Source: Crossaster papposus
Lineage: Eukaryota > Echinodermata > Asteroidea > Velatida > Solasteridae
Assembly (NCBI GenBank): GCA_037893245.1
Contig: JBAIAA010000813.1
Location: 117,832 to 181,831 of the forward strand
Direction of reading: 5' to 3'
DNA length: 64,000 bases
Shown here piece by piece: positions 1-14,232 of the stretch. Position 1 is the stretch's first letter. Every line of letters begins with the position of its first letter. The notes beneath the pieces are model-generated. The model was not told where the DNA came from and ran no database searches. It saw nothing but the letters and a program-made list of their open reading frames with translations. Position numbers and translations under genes: made by a program.

Positions 1-152
1 GCCGATTGTAGACCAAATCTTAAATATGTAGTAGTAGGGATATGCCGATTGTAAACAAAATCTTAAATATGTAGTAGTAGGGATATGCCGATTGTAGACC
101 AAATCTTAAATATGTAGTAGTAGGGATATGCCGATTGTAGACCAAATCTTAA

Positions 153-263
153 AAAACTCAATTTGATCTGATAACAAAACAAACTCACATTTATTATTAT
201 GTAAAGGGAAAGAAGTGTGCAGTAGAAATACACACCTGATGTGGGAACAAGCCCTCGAGTTAA
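153..263 (+). repeat. M111: 111-bp second satellite unit (type example)
   Basis: This is an example of a unit seen about 114 times. It starts after the CTTAA of an M43 copy with AAAACTCAATTTGATCTG, contains TTATTATTATGTAAAGGG near its middle, and ends CCCTCGAGTTAA, followed at once by a new M43. Each copy is therefore bracketed by TTAA. A CTCGAG hexamer lies near the 3' end of nearly every copy. Length varies from 110 to 113 bp because the 5' A-run differs (110 at 4826 and 6129; 112 at 7192, 7390, 58095 and 59510; 113 at 60592), or because one C is lost in GGGAACAAGCC. The only ATG on its minus strand is followed directly by TGA, and its plus-strand TTATG reads ATG TAA, so it is non-coding. 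The remaining copies are listed by start in the block entries. Confidence 0.96.
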
Positions 264-3200
264 ATATGTAGTAGTAGGGATATGCCGATTGTAGACCAAA
301 TCTTAACAAACTCAATTTGATCGGATAACAAAACAAACTCACATTTATTATTATGTAAAGTGAAAGAAGTGTGCAGTAGAAATAAACACCTGATGTGGGA
401 ACAAGCCCTCGAGTTAAATATGTAGTAGTAGGGATATGCCGATTGTAGACCAAATCTTAAATATGTAGTAGTAGGAAAATGCCGATTGTAGACCAAATCT
501 TAAATATGTAGTAGTAGGGATATGCCGATTGTAGACCAAATATTAAACAACTCAATTTGATCTGATAACAAAACAAACTCACATTTATTATTATGTAAAG
601 GGAAAGAAGTGTGCAGTAGAAATAAACACCTGATGTGGGAACAAGCCCTCGAGTTAAATATGTAGTAGTAGGGATATGCCGATTGTAGACCAAATCTTAA
701 ATATGTAGTAGTAGGGATATGCCGATTGTAGACCAAATCTTAAATATGTAGTAGTAGGGATATGCCGATTGTAGACCAAATCTTAAATATGTAGTAGTAG
801 GGATATGCCGATTGTAGACCAAATCTTAAATATGTAGTAGTAGGGATATGCCGATTGTAGACCAAATCTTAAATATGTAGTAGTAGGGATATGCCGATTG
901 TAGACCAAATCTTAAATATGTAGTAGTAGGAATATGCCGATTGTAGAACAAATCTTAAATATGTAGTAGTAGGGATATGCCGATTGTAGACCAAATCTTA
1001 AACAACTCAATTTGATCTGATAACAAAACAAACTCACATTTATTATTATGTAAAGGGAAAGAAGTGTGCAGTAGAAATAAACACCTGATGTGGGAACAAG
1101 CCCTCGAGTTAAATATGTAGTAGTAGGGATATGCCGATTGTAGACCAAATCTTAAATATGTAGTAGTAGGGATATGCCGATTGTAGACCAAATCTTAAAT
1201 ATGTAGTAGTAGGGATATGCCGATTGTAGACCAAATCTTAAATATGTAGTAGTAGGGATATGCCGATTGTAGACCAAATCTTAAATATGTAGTAGTAGGG
1301 ATATGCCGATTGTAGACCAAATCTTAAATATGTAGTAGTAGGGATATGCCGATTGTAGACCAAATCTTAAATATGTAGTAGTAGGAATATGCCGATTGTA
1401 GAACAAATCTTAAATATGTAGTAGTAGGGATATGCCGATTGTAGACCAAATCTTAAATATGTAGTAGTAGGGATATGCCGATTGTAGACCAAATCTTAAA
1501 TATGTAGTAGTAGGAATATGCCGATTGTAGAACAAATCTTAAATATGTAGTAGTAGGGATATGCCGATTGTAGACCAAATCTTAAACAACTCAATTTGAT
1601 CTGATAACAAAACAAACTCACATTTATTATTATGTAAAGGGAAAGAAGTGTGCAGTAGAAATAAACACCTGATGTGGGAACAAGCCCTCGAGTTAAATAT
1701 GTAAAGGGAAAGAAGTGTGCAGTATAAATAAACACCTGATGTGGGAACAAGCCCTCAAGTTAAATATGTAGTAGTAGGGATATGCCGATTGTAGACCAAA
1801 TCTTAAATATGTAGTAGTAGGGATATGCCGATTGTAGACCAAATCTTAAATATGTAGTAGTAGGGATATGCCGATTGTAGACCAAATCTTAAATATGTAG
1901 TAGTAGGGATATGCCGATTGTAGACCAAATCTTAAATATGTAGTAGTAGGGATATGCCGATTGTAGACCAAATCTTAAATATGTAGTAGTAGGGATATGC
2001 CGATTGTAGACCAAATCTTAAATATGTAGTAGTAGGGATATGCCGATTGTAGACCAAATCTTAAATATGTAGTAGTAGGGATATGCCGATTGTAGACCAA
2101 ATCTTAAATATGTAGTAGTAGGAATATGCCGATTGTAGAACAAATCTTAAATATGTAGTAGTAGGGATATGCCGATTGTAGACCAAATCTTAAACAACTC
2201 AATTTGATCTGATAACAAAACAAACTCACATTTATTATTATGTAAAGGGAAAGAAGTGTGCAGTAGAAATAAACACCTGATGTGGGAACAAGCCCTCGAG
2301 TTAAATATGTAAAGGGAAAGAAGTGTGCAGTATAAATAAACACCTGATGTGGGAACAAGCCCTCAAGTTAAATATGTAGTAGTAGGGATATGCCGATTGT
2401 AGACAAAATCTTAAATATGTAGTAGTAGGGATATGCCGATTGTAGACCAAATCTTAAATATGTAGTAGTAGGGATATGCCGATTGTAGACCAAATCTAAA
2501 ATATGTAGTAGTAGGGATATGCCGATTGTAGACCAAATCTTAAATATGTAGTAGTAGGGATATGCCGATTGTAGACCAAATCTTAAATATGTAGTAGTAG
2601 GGATATGCCGATTGTAGACCAAATTTTAAATATGTAGTAGTAGGGATATGCCGATTGTAGACCAAATCTTAAATATGTAGTAGTAGGGATATGCCGATTG
2701 TAGACCAAATCTTAAATATGTAGTAGTAGGGATATGCCGATTGTAGACCAAATCTTAAATATGTAGTAGTAGGGATATGCCGATTGTAGACCAAATATTA
2801 AACAACTCAATTTGATCTGATAACAAAACAAACTCACATTTATTATTATGTAAAGGGAAAGAAGTGTGCAGTAGAAATAAACACCTGACGTGGGAACAAG
2901 CCCTCGAGTTAAATATGTAGTAGTAGGGATATGCCGATTGTAGACCAAATCTTAAATATGTAGTAGTAGGGATATGCCGATTGTAGACCAAATCTTAAAT
3001 ATGTAGTAGTAGGGATATGCCGATTGTAGACCAAATCTTAAATATGTAGTAGTAGGGATATGCCGATTGTAGACCAAATCTTAAATATGTAGTAGTAGGG
3101 ATATGCCGATTGTAGACCAAATCTTAAATATGTAGTAGTAGGGATATGCCGATTGTAGACCAAATCTTAAATATGTAGTAGTAGGGATATGCCGATTGTA

Positions 3201-4539
3201 GACCAAATCTTAAAAAACTCAATTTGATCTGATAACAAAACAAACTCACATTTATTATTATGTAAAGGGAAAGAAGTGTGCAGTAGAAATAAACACCTGA
3301 TGTGGGAACAAGCCCTCGAGTTAAATATGTAGTAGTAGGGATATGCCGATTGTAGACCAAATCTTAAATATGTAGTAGTAGGGATATGCCGATTGTAGAC
3401 CAAATCCTAAATATGTTGTAGTAGGGATATGCCGATTGTAGACCAAATCTGAAATATGTAGTAGTAGGGATATGCCGATTGTAGACCAAATCTTAAATAT
3501 GTAGTAGTAGGGATATGCCGATTGTAGACCAAATCTTAAATATGTAGTAGTAGGGATATGCCGATTGTAGACCAAATCTTAAATATGTAGTAGTAGGGAT
3601 ATGCCGATTGTAGACCAAATCTGAAATATGTAGTAGTAGGGATATGCCGATTGTAGACCAAATCTTAAAAAACTCAATTTGATCTGATAACAAAACAAAC
3701 TCACATTTATTATTATGTAAAGGGAAAGAAGTGTGCAGTAGAAATAAACACCTGATGTGGGAACAAGCCCTCGAGTTAAATATGTAGTAGTAGGGATATG
3801 CCGATTGTAGACCAAATCTTAAATATGTAGTAGTAGGGATATGCCGATTGTAGACCAAATCTTAACAAACTCAATTTGATCTGATAACAAAACAAACTCA
3901 CATTTATTATTATGTAAAGGGAAAGAAGTGTGCAGTAGAAATAAACACCTGATGTGGGAACAAGCCCTCGAGTTAAATATGTAGTAGTAGGGATTTGCCG
4001 ATTGTAGACCAAATCTTAAATATGTAGTAGTAGGGATATGCCGATTGTAGACCAAATCTTAAAAAACTCAATTTGATCTGATAACAAAACAAACTCACAT
4101 TTATTATTATGTAAAGTGAAAGAAGTGTGCAGTAGAAATAAACACCTGATGTGGGAACAAGCCCTCGAGTTAAATATGTAGTAGTAGGGATATGCCGATT
4201 GTAGACCAAATCTTAAATATGTAGTAGTAGGGATATGCCGATTGTAGACCAAATCTTAAATATGTAGTAGTAGGGATATGCCGATTGTAGACCAAATCTT
4301 AAATATGTAGTAGTAGGGATATGCCGATTGTAGACCAAATATTAAACAACTCAATTTGATCTGATAACAAAACAAACTCACATTTATTATTATGTAAAGG
4401 GAAAGAAGTGTGCAGTAGAAATACACACCTGATGTGGGAACAAGCCCTCGAGTTAAATATGTAGTAGTAGGGATATGCCGATTGTAGACCAAATCTTAAA
4501 TATGTAGTAGTAGGGATATGCCGATTGTAGACCAAATCT

Positions 4540-7060
4540 TAAATATGTAGTAGTATGGATATGCCGATTGTAGACCAAATCTTAAATATGTAGTAGTAGG
4601 GATATGCCGATTGTAGACCAAATCTTAAAAAATTCATTTTGATCTGATAACAAAACAAACTCACATTTATTATTATGTAAAGGGAAAGAAGTGTGCAGTA
4701 GAAATAAACACCTGATGTGGGAACAAGCCCTCGAGTTAAATAAGTAGTGGTAGGGATATGCCGATTGTAGACCAAATCTTAAATATGTAGTCGTAGGGAT
4801 ATGCCGATTGTAGACCAAATCTTAAAAACTCAATTTGATCTGATAACAAAACATACTCACATTTATTATTATGTAAAGGGAAAGAAGTGTGCAGTAGAAA
4901 TAAACACCTGATGTGGGAACAAGCCCTCGAGTTAAATATGTAGTAGTAGGGATATGCCGATTGTAGACCAAATCTTAAATATGTAGTAGTAGGGATATGC
5001 CGATTGTAGACCAAATCTTAAATATGTAGTAGTAGGGATATGCCGATTGTAGACCACATTTTAAATATGTAGTAGTAGGGATATGCCGATTGTAGACCAA
5101 ATCTTAAATATGTAGTAGTAGGGATATGCCGATTGTAGACCAAATCTTAAATATGTAGTAGTAGGGATATGCCGATTGTAGACCAAATCTTAAATATGTA
5201 GTAGTAGGGATATGCCGATTGTAGACCAAATCTTAAATATGTAGTAGTAGGGATATGCCGATTGTAGACCAAATCTTAAATATGTAGTAGTAGGGATATG
5301 CCGATTGTAGACCAAATCTTAAAAAACTCAATTTGATCTGATAACAAAACAAACTCACATTTATTATTATGTAAATGGAAAGAAGTGTGCAGTAGAAATA
5401 AACACCTGATGTGGGAACAAGCCCTCGAGTTAAATATGTAGTAGTAAGGATATGCCGATTGTAGACCAAATCTTAAATATGTAGTAGTAGGGATATGCCG
5501 ATTGTAGACCAAATCTTAAATATGTAGTAGTAGGGATATGCCGATTGTAAACAAAATCTTAAATATGTAGTAGTAGGGATATGCCGATTGTAGACCAAAT
5601 CTTAAATATGTAGTAGTAGGGATATGCCGATTGTAGACCAAATCTTAAAAAACTCAATTTGATCTGATAACAAAACAAACTCACATTTATTATTATGTAA
5701 AGGGAAAGAAGTGTGCAGTAGAAATACACACCTGATGTGGGAACAAGCCCTCGAGTTAAATATGTAGTAGTAGGGATATGCCGATTGTAGACCAAATCTT
5801 AAATATGTAGTAGTAGGGATATGCCGATTGTAGACCAAATCTTAAATATGTAGTAGTATGGATATGCCGATTGTAGACCAAATCTTAAATATGTAGTAGT
5901 AGGGATATGCCGATTGTAGACCAAATCTTAAAAAACTCATTTTGATCTGATAACAAAACAAACTCACATTTATTATTATGTAAAGGGAAAGAAGTGTGCA
6001 GTAGAAACAAACACCTGATGTGGGAACAAGCCCTCGAGTTAAATAAGTAGTGGTAGGGATATGCCGATTGTAGACCAAATCTTAAATATGTAGTCGTAGG
6101 GATATGCCGATTGTAGACCAAATCTTAAAAACTCAATTTGATCTGATAACAAAACAAACTCACATTTATTATTATGTAAAGGGAATGAAGTGTGCAGTAG
6201 AAATAAACACCTGATGTGGGAACAAGCCCTCGAGTTAAATATGTAGTAGTAGGGATATGCCGATTGTAGACCAAATCTTAAATATGTAGTAGTAGGGATA
6301 TGCCGATTGTAGACCAAATCTTAAATATGTAGTAGTAGGGATATGCCGATTGTAGACCAAATCTTAAATATGTAGTAGTAGGGATATGCCGATTGTAGAC
6401 CAAATCTTAAATATGTAGTAGTAGGGATATGCCGATTGTAGACCAAATCTTAAATATGTAGTAGTAGGGATATGCCGATTGTAGACCAAATCTTAAATAT
6501 GTAGTAGTAGGGATATGCCGATTGTAGACCAAATCTTAAATATGTAGTAGTAGGGATATGCCGATTGTAGACCAAATCTTAACAAACTCAATTTGATCTG
6601 ATAACAAAACAAACTCACATTTATTATTATGTAAATGGAAAGAAGTGTGCAGTAGAAATAAACACCTGATGTGGGAACAAGCCCTCGAGTTAAATATGTA
6701 GTAGTAAGGATATGCCGATTGTAGACCAAATCTTAAATATGTAGTAGTAGGGATATGCCGATTGTAGACCAAATCTTAAATATGTAGTAGTAGGGATATG
6801 CCGATTGTAAACCAAATCTTAAATATGTAGTAGTAGGGATATGCCGATTGTAGACCAAATCTTAAATATGTAGTAGTATGGATATGCCGATTGTAGACCA
6901 AATCTTAAAAAACTCAATTTGATCTGATAACAAAACAAACTCACATTTATTATTATGTAAATGGAAAGAAGTGTGCAGTAGAAATAAACACCTGATGTGG
7001 GAACAAGCCCTCGAGTTAAATATGTAGTAGTAGGGATATGCCGATTGTAGACCAAATCTT
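4540..7060 (+). repeat. Local tandem duplication, offset 1,303 then 1,260 bp
   Basis: The M111 copies at 4629 and 4826 recur at 5932 and 6129 (offset 1,303). Those at 5323 and 5649 recur at 6583 and 6909 (offset 1,260, one M43 fewer). Private variants travel with the copies. Examples are AACTCATTTTGATCTG in 4629 and 5932, AAGTAGTGGTAGGG after each of them, GTAGTCGTAGGG next to each following M43, and the short 110-bp M111 at 4826 and 6129. This identifies one segmental duplication event, followed by the gain or loss of one monomer. The boundaries are approximate. Confidence 0.85.
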
Positions 7061-8719
7061 AAATATGTAATAGTAGGGATATGCCGATTGTAGACCAAAT
7101 CTTAAATATGTAGTAGTAGGGATATGCCGATTGTAGACCAAATCTTAAATATGTAGTAGTAGGGATATGCCGATTGTAGACCAAATCTTAAAAAAACTCA
7201 ATTTGATCTGATAACAAAACAAAATCACATTTATTATTATGTAAAGGGAAAGAAGTGTGCAGTAGAAATAAACACCTGATGTGGGAACAAGCCCTCGAGT
7301 TAAATATGTAGTAGTAGGGATATGCCGATTGTAGACCAAATCTTAAATATGTAGTAGTAGGGATATGCCGATTGTAGACCAAATCTTAAAAAAACTCAAT
7401 TTGATCTGATAACAAAACAAACTCACATTTATTATTATTTAAAGGGAAAGGAGTGTGCAGTAGAAATAAACACCTGATGTGGGAACAAGTCCTCGAGTTA
7501 AATATGTAGTAGTAGGGATATGCCGATTGTAGACCAAATCTTAAATATGTAGTAGTAGGGATATGCCGATTGTAGACCAAATCTTAAATATGTAGTAGTA
7601 GGGATATGCCGATTGTAGACCAAATCTTAAATATGTAGTAGTAGTGATATGCCGATTGTAGACCAAATCTTAAAAAACTCAATTTGATCTGATAACAAAA
7701 CAAACTCACATTTATTATTATGTAAAGGGAAAGAAGTGTGCAGTAGAAATAAACACCTGATGTGGGAACAAGCCCTCGAGTTAAATATGTAGTAGTAGGG
7801 ATATGCCGATTGTAGACCAAATCTTAAATATGCAGTAGTAGGAATATGCCGATTGTAGACCAAATCTTAAATATGTAGTAGTAGGGATATGCCGATTGTA
7901 GACCAAATCTTAAATATGTAGTAGTAGGGATATGCCGATTGTATACCAAATCTTAAATATGTAGTAGTAGGGATATGCCGATTGTAGACCAAATCTTAAA
8001 TATGTAGTAGTAGGGATATGTCGATTGTAGACCAAATCTTAAATATGTAGTAGTAGGTATATGCCGATTGTAGACCAAATCTTAAATATGTAGTAGTAGG
8101 GATATGCCGATTGTAGACCAAATCTTAAATATGTAGTAGTAGGGATATGCCGATTGTAGACCAAATCTTAAATATGTAGTAGTAGGGATATGCCGATTGT
8201 AGACCAAATCTTAAAAAACTCAATTTAATCTGATAACAAAACAAACTCACATTTATTATTATGTAAAGGGAAAGAAGTGTGCAGTAGAAATAAACACCTG
8301 ATGTGGGAACAAGCCCTCGAGTTAAATATGTAGTAGTAGGGATATGCCGATTGTAGACCAAATCTTAAATATGTAGTAGTAGGGATATGCCGATTGTAGA
8401 CCAAATCTTAAAAAACTCAATTTGATCTGATAACAAAACAAACTCACATTTATTATTATGTAAAGGGAAAGAAGTGTGCAGTAGAAATAAACACCTGATG
8501 TGGGAACAAGCCCTCGAGTTAAATATGTAGTAGTAGGGATATGCCGATTGTAGACCAAATCTTAAATATGTAGTAGTAGGGATATGCCGATTGTATACCA
8601 AATCTTAAAAAACTCAATTTGATCTGATAACAAAACAAACTCACATTTATTGTTATGTAAAGGGAAAGAAGTGTGCAGTAGAAATAAACACCTGATGTGG
8701 GAACAAGCCCTCGAGTTAA

Positions 8720-11700
8720 ATATGTAGTAGTAGGAATATGCCGATTGTAGACCAAATCTTAAATATGTAGTAGTAGGGATATGCCGATTGTAGACCAAAT
8801 CTTAAATATGTAGTAGTAGGGATATGCCGATTGTAGACCAAATCTTAAATATGTAGTAGTAGGGATATGCCGATTGTAGACCAAATCTTAAATATGTAGT
8901 AGTAGGGATATGCCGATTGTAGACCAAATCTTAAATATGTAGTAGTAGGGATATGCCGATTGTAGACCAAATCTTAAATATGTAGTAGTAGAGATATGCC
9001 GATTGTAGACCAAATCTTAAATATGTAGTAGTAGGGATATGCCGATTGTAGACCAAATCTTAAATATGTAGTAGTAGGGATATGCCGATTGTAGACCAAA
9101 TCTTAAATATGCAGTAGTAGGGATATGCCGATTGTAGACCAAATCTTAAATATGTAGTAGTAGGGATATGCCGATTGTAGACCAAATCTTAAATATGTAG
9201 TAGTAGGGATATGCCGATTGTATACCAAATCTTAAATATGTAGTAGTGGGGATATGCCGATTGTAGACCAAATCTTAAATATGTAGTAGTAGGGATATGC
9301 CGATTGTAGACCAAATCTTAAATATGTAGTAGTAGGGATATGCCGATTGTAGACCAAATCTTAAATATGTAGTAGTAGGGATATGCCGATTGTAGACCAA
9401 ATCTTAAATATGTAGTAGTAGAGATATGCCGATTGTAGACCAAATCTTAAATATGTAGTAGTAGGGATATGCCGATTGTAGACCAAATCTTAAATATGTA
9501 GTAGTAGGGATATGCCGATTGTAGACCAAATCTTAAATATGCAGTAGTAGGGATATGCCGATTGTAGACCAAATCTTAAATATGTAGTAGTAGGGATATG
9601 CCGATTGTAGACCAAATCTTAAATATGTAGTAGTAGGGATATGCCGATTGTATACCAAATCTTAAATATGTAGTAGTAGGGATATGCCGATTGTAGACCA
9701 AATCTTAAATATGTAGTAGTAGGGATATGTCGATTGTAGACCAAATCTTAAATATGTAGTAGTAGGGATATGCCGATTGTAGACCAAATCTTAAATATGT
9801 AGTAGTAGGGATATGCCGATTGTAGACCAAATCTTAAATATGTAGTAGTAGGGATATGCCGATTGTAGACCAAATCTTAAATATGTAGTAGTAGGGATAT
9901 GCCGATTGTAGACCAAATCTTAAATATGTAGTAGTAGGGATATGCCGATTGTAGACCAAATCTTAAATATGTAGTAGTAGGGATATGCCGATTGTAGACC
10001 AAATCTTAAATATGTTGTAGTAGTAGGGATATGCCGATTGTAGACCAAATCTTAAATATGTAGTAGTAGGGATATGCCGATTGTAGACCAAATCTTAAAT
10101 ATGTAGTAGTAGGGATATGCCGATTGTAGACCAAATCTTAAATATGTAGTAGTAGGGATATGACGATTGTAGACCAAATCTTAAATATGTAGTAGTAGGG
10201 ATATGCCGATTGTAGACCAAATCTTAAATATGTAGTAGTAGGGATATGCCGATTGTAGACCAAATCTTAAATATGTAGTAGTAGGGATATGCCGATTGTA
10301 GACCAAATCTTAAATATGTAGTAGTAGGGATATGCCGATTGTAGACCAAATCTTAAATATGTAGTAGTAGGGATATGCCGATTGTAGACCAAATCTTAAA
10401 TATGTAGTAGTAGAGATATGCCGATTGTAGACCAAATCTTAAATATGTAGTAGTAGGGATATGCCGATTGTAGACCAAATCTTAAATATGTAGTAGTAGG
10501 GATATGCCGATTGTAGACCAAATCTTAAATATGCAGTAGTAGGGATATGCCGATTGTAGACCAAATCTTAAATATGTAGTAGTAGGGATATGCCGATTGT
10601 AGACCAAATCTTAAATATGTAGTAGTAGGGATATGCCGATTGTATACCAAATCTTAAATATGTAGTAGTGGGGATATGCCGATTGTAGACCAAATCTTAA
10701 ATATGTAGTAGTAGGGATATGCCGATTGTAGACCAAATCTTAATTATGTAGTAGTAGGGATATGCCGATTGTAGACCAAATCTTAAATATGTAGTAGTAG
10801 AGATATGCCGATTGTAGACCAAATCTTAAATATGTAGTAGTAGGGATATGCCGATTGTAGACCAAATCTTAAATATGTAGTAGTAGGGATATGCCGATTG
10901 TAGACCAAATCTTAAATATGTAGTAGTAGGGATATGCCGATTGTAGACCAAATCTTAAATATGTAGTAGTAGGGATATGCCGATTGTATACCAAATCTTA
11001 AATATGTAGTAGTGGGGATATGCCGATTGTAGACCAAATCTTAAATATGTAGTAGTAGGGATATGCCGATTGTAGACCAAATCTTAAATATGTAGTAGTA
11101 GGGATATGCCGATTGTAGACCAAATCTTAAATATGTAGTAGTAGGGATATGCCGATTGTAGACCAAATCTTAAATATGTAGTAGTAGAGATATGCCGATT
11201 GTAGACCAAATCTTAAATATGTAGTAGTAGGGATATGCCGATTGTAGACCAAATCTTAAATATGTAGTAGTAGAGATATGCCGATTGTAGACCAAATCTT
11301 AAATATGTAGTAGTAGGGATATGCCGATTGTAGACCAAATCTTAAATATGTAGTAGTAGGGATATGCCGATTGTAGACCAAATCTTAAATATGCAGTAGT
11401 AGGGATATGCCGATTGTAGACCAAATCTTAAATATGTAGTAGTAGGGATATGCCGATTGTAGACCAAATCTTAAATATGTAGTAGTAGGGATATGCCGAT
11501 TGTATACCAAATCTTAAATATGTAGTAGTAGGGATATGCCGATTGTAGACCAAATCTTAAATATGTAGTAGTAGGGATATGTCGATTGTAGACCAAATCT
11601 TAAATATGTAGTAGTAGGGATATGCCGATTGTAGACCAAATCTTAAATATGTAGTAGTAGGGATATGCCGATTGTAGACCAAATCTTAAATATGTAGTAG

Positions 11701-14232
11701 TAGGGATATGCCGATTGTAGACCAAATCTTAAATATGTAGTAGTAGGGATATGCCGATTGTAGACCAAATCTTAAATATGTAGTAGTAGGGATATGCCGA
11801 TTGTAGACCAAATCTTAAATATGTAGTAGTAGGGATATGCCGATTGTAGACCAAATCTTAAATATGTTGTAGTAGTAGGGATATGCCGATTGTAGACCAA
11901 ATCTTAAATATGTAGTAGTAGGGATATGCCGATTGTAGACCAAATCTTAAATATGTAGTAGTAGGGATATGCCGATTGTAGACCAAATCTTAAATATGTA
12001 GTAGTAGGGATATGACGATTGTAGACCAAATCTTAAATATGTAGTAGTAGGGATATGCCGATTGTAGACCAAATCTTAAATATGTAGTAGTAGGGATATG
12101 CCGATTGTAGACCAAATCTTAAATATGTAGTAGTAGGGATATGCCGATTGTAGACCAAATCTTAAATATGTAGTAGTAGGGATATGCCGATTGTAGACCA
12201 AATCTTAAATATGTAGTAGTAGGGATATGCCGATTGTAGACCAAATCTTAAATATGTAGTAGTAGAGATATGCCGATTGTAGACCAAATCTTAAATATGT
12301 AGTAGTAGGGATATGCCGATTGTAGACCAAATCTTAAATATGCAGTAGTAGGGATATGCCGATTGTAGACCAAATCTTAAATATGCAGTAGTAGGGATAT
12401 GCCGATTGTAGACCAAATCTTAAATATGTAGTAGTAGGGATATGCCGATTGTAGACCAAATCTTAAATATGTAGTAGTAGGGATATGCCGATTGTATACC
12501 AAATCTTAAATATGTAGTAGTGGGGATATGCCGATTGTAGACCAAATCTTAAATATGTAGTAGTAGGGATATGCCGATTGTAGACCAAATCTTAATTATG
12601 TAGTAGTAGGGATATGCCGATTGTAGACCAAATCTTAAATATGTAGTAGTAGGGATATGCCGATTGTAGACCAAATCTTAAATATGTAGTAGTAGAGATA
12701 TGCCGATTGTAGACCAAATCTTAAATATGTAGTAGTAGAGATATGCCGATTGTAGACCAAATCTTAAATATGTAGTAGTAGGGATATGCCGATTGTAGAC
12801 CAAATCTTAAATATGTAGTAGTAGGGATATGCCGATTGTAGACCAAATCTTAAATATGTAGTAGTAGGGATATGCCGATTGTAGACCAAATCTTAAATAT
12901 GTAGTAGTAGGGATATGCCGATTGTATACCAAATCTTAAATATGTAGTAGTGGGGATATGCCGATTGTAGACCAAATCTTAAATATGTAGTAGTAGGGAT
13001 ATGCCGATTGTAGACCAAATCTTAAATATGTAGTAGTAGGGATATGCCGATTGTAGACCAAATCTTAAATATGTAGTAGTAGGGATATGCCGATTGTAGA
13101 CCAACTCTTAAATATGTAGTAGTAGAGATATGCCGATTGTAGACCAAATCTTAAATATGTAGTAGTAGGGATATGCCGATTGTAGACCAAATCTTAAATA
13201 TGTAGTAGTAGGGATATGCCGATTGTAGACCAAATCTTAAATATGCAGTAGTAGGGATATGCCGATTGTAGACCAAATCTTAAATATGTAGTAGTAGGGA
13301 TATGCCGATTGTAGACCAAATCTTAAATATGTAGTAGTAGGGATATGCCGATTGTATACCAAATCTTAAATATGTAGTAGTAGGGATATGCCGATTGTAG
13401 ACCAAATCTTAAATATGTAGTAGTAGGGATATGTCGATTGTAGACCAAATCTTAAATATGTAGTAGTAGGGATATGCCGATTGTAGACCAAATCTTAAAT
13501 ATGTAGTAGTAGGGATATGCCGATTGTAGACCAAATCTTAAATATGTAGTAGTAGGGATATGCCGATTGTAGACCAAATCTTAAATATGTAGTAGTAGGG
13601 ATATGCCGATTGTAGACCAAATCTTAAATATGTAGTAGTAGGGATATGCCGATTGTAGACCAAATCTTAAATATGTAGTAGTAGGGATATGTCGATTGTA
13701 GACCAAATCTTAAATATGTAGTAGTAGGGATATGCCGATTGTAGACCAAATCTTAAATATGTAGTAGTAGGGATATGCCGATTGTAGACCAAATCTTAAA
13801 TATGTAGTAGTAGGGATATGCCGATTGTAGACCAAATCTTAAATATGTAGTAGTAGGGATATGCCGATTGTAGACCAAATCTTAAATATGTAGTAGTAGG
13901 GATATGCCGATTGTAGACCAAATCTTAAATATGTAGTAGTAGGGATATGCCGATTGTAGACCAAATCTTAAATATGTTGTAGTAGTAGGGATATGCCGAT
14001 TGTAGACCAAATCTTAAATATGTAGTAGTAGGGATATGCCGATTGTAGACCAAATCTTAAATATGTAGTAGTAGGGATATGCCGATTGTAGACCAAATCT
14101 TAAATATGTAGTAGTAGGGATATGACGATTGTAGACCAAATCTTAAATATGTAGTAGTAGGGATATGCCGATTGTAGACCAAATCTTAAATATGTAGTAG
14201 TAGGGATATGCCGATTGTAGACCAAATCTTAA
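8720..14232 (+). repeat. Pure M43 array of 128 monomers with a 1,852-bp superperiod
   Basis: This 5,513-bp stretch has no M111 or M67. It equals 128 x 43 plus three 3-bp insertions (near 10013, 11865 and 13977). Marker variants recur 1,852 bp apart (43 monomers plus 3 bp): G15A at 9421, 11273 and 13125; G31T at 9651, 11503 and 13355; C22T at 9728, 11580 and 13432; C22A at 10161 and 12013. The third C22A, at 14123, is displaced by 258 bp because six monomers (ending with a second C22T at 13690) were duplicated inside the third copy. A shorter 430-bp (10-monomer) periodicity is visible at the left end, with marker pairs at 8991/9421, 9111/9541 and 9221/9651. Confidence 0.93.

Larger units (their letters stand above)
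1..8719 (+). repeat. Mosaic block 1: M43 with 26 M111 copies
   Basis: M43 tracts of 1 to about 11 copies alternate with M111. M111 starts at 153, 307, 547, 1002, 1586, 2194, 2802, 3214, 3669, 3866, 4063, 4346, 4629, 4826, 5323, 5649, 5932, 6129, 6583, 6909, 7192, 7390, 7674, 8215, 8412 and 8609. M67 of the CTCAAG sub-type follows at 1697 and 2305; these two pairs lie 608 bp apart. A commonly repeated spacing is 197 bp (M111 plus two M43). This block holds more scattered point changes than the right-hand blocks, such as GTGGTAGGG, GTCGTAGGG, AGTAATAGTAGG and GGATTTGCC. I see no gene or other element in it. Confidence 0.93.

Noticed and set aside
153-263. Firm assignment of M111 to the piggyBac superfamily
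   Set aside because: Only the TTAA bracket supports it. The termini lack a convincing inverted repeat and the usual CCC start, so it is kept as a hypothesis in the findings.
8720-14232. Possible CRISPR array (short direct repeats of about 43 bp)
   Set aside because: The repeats abut with no unique spacers, whole units vary together, and there are no cas genes. This is a tandem satellite.
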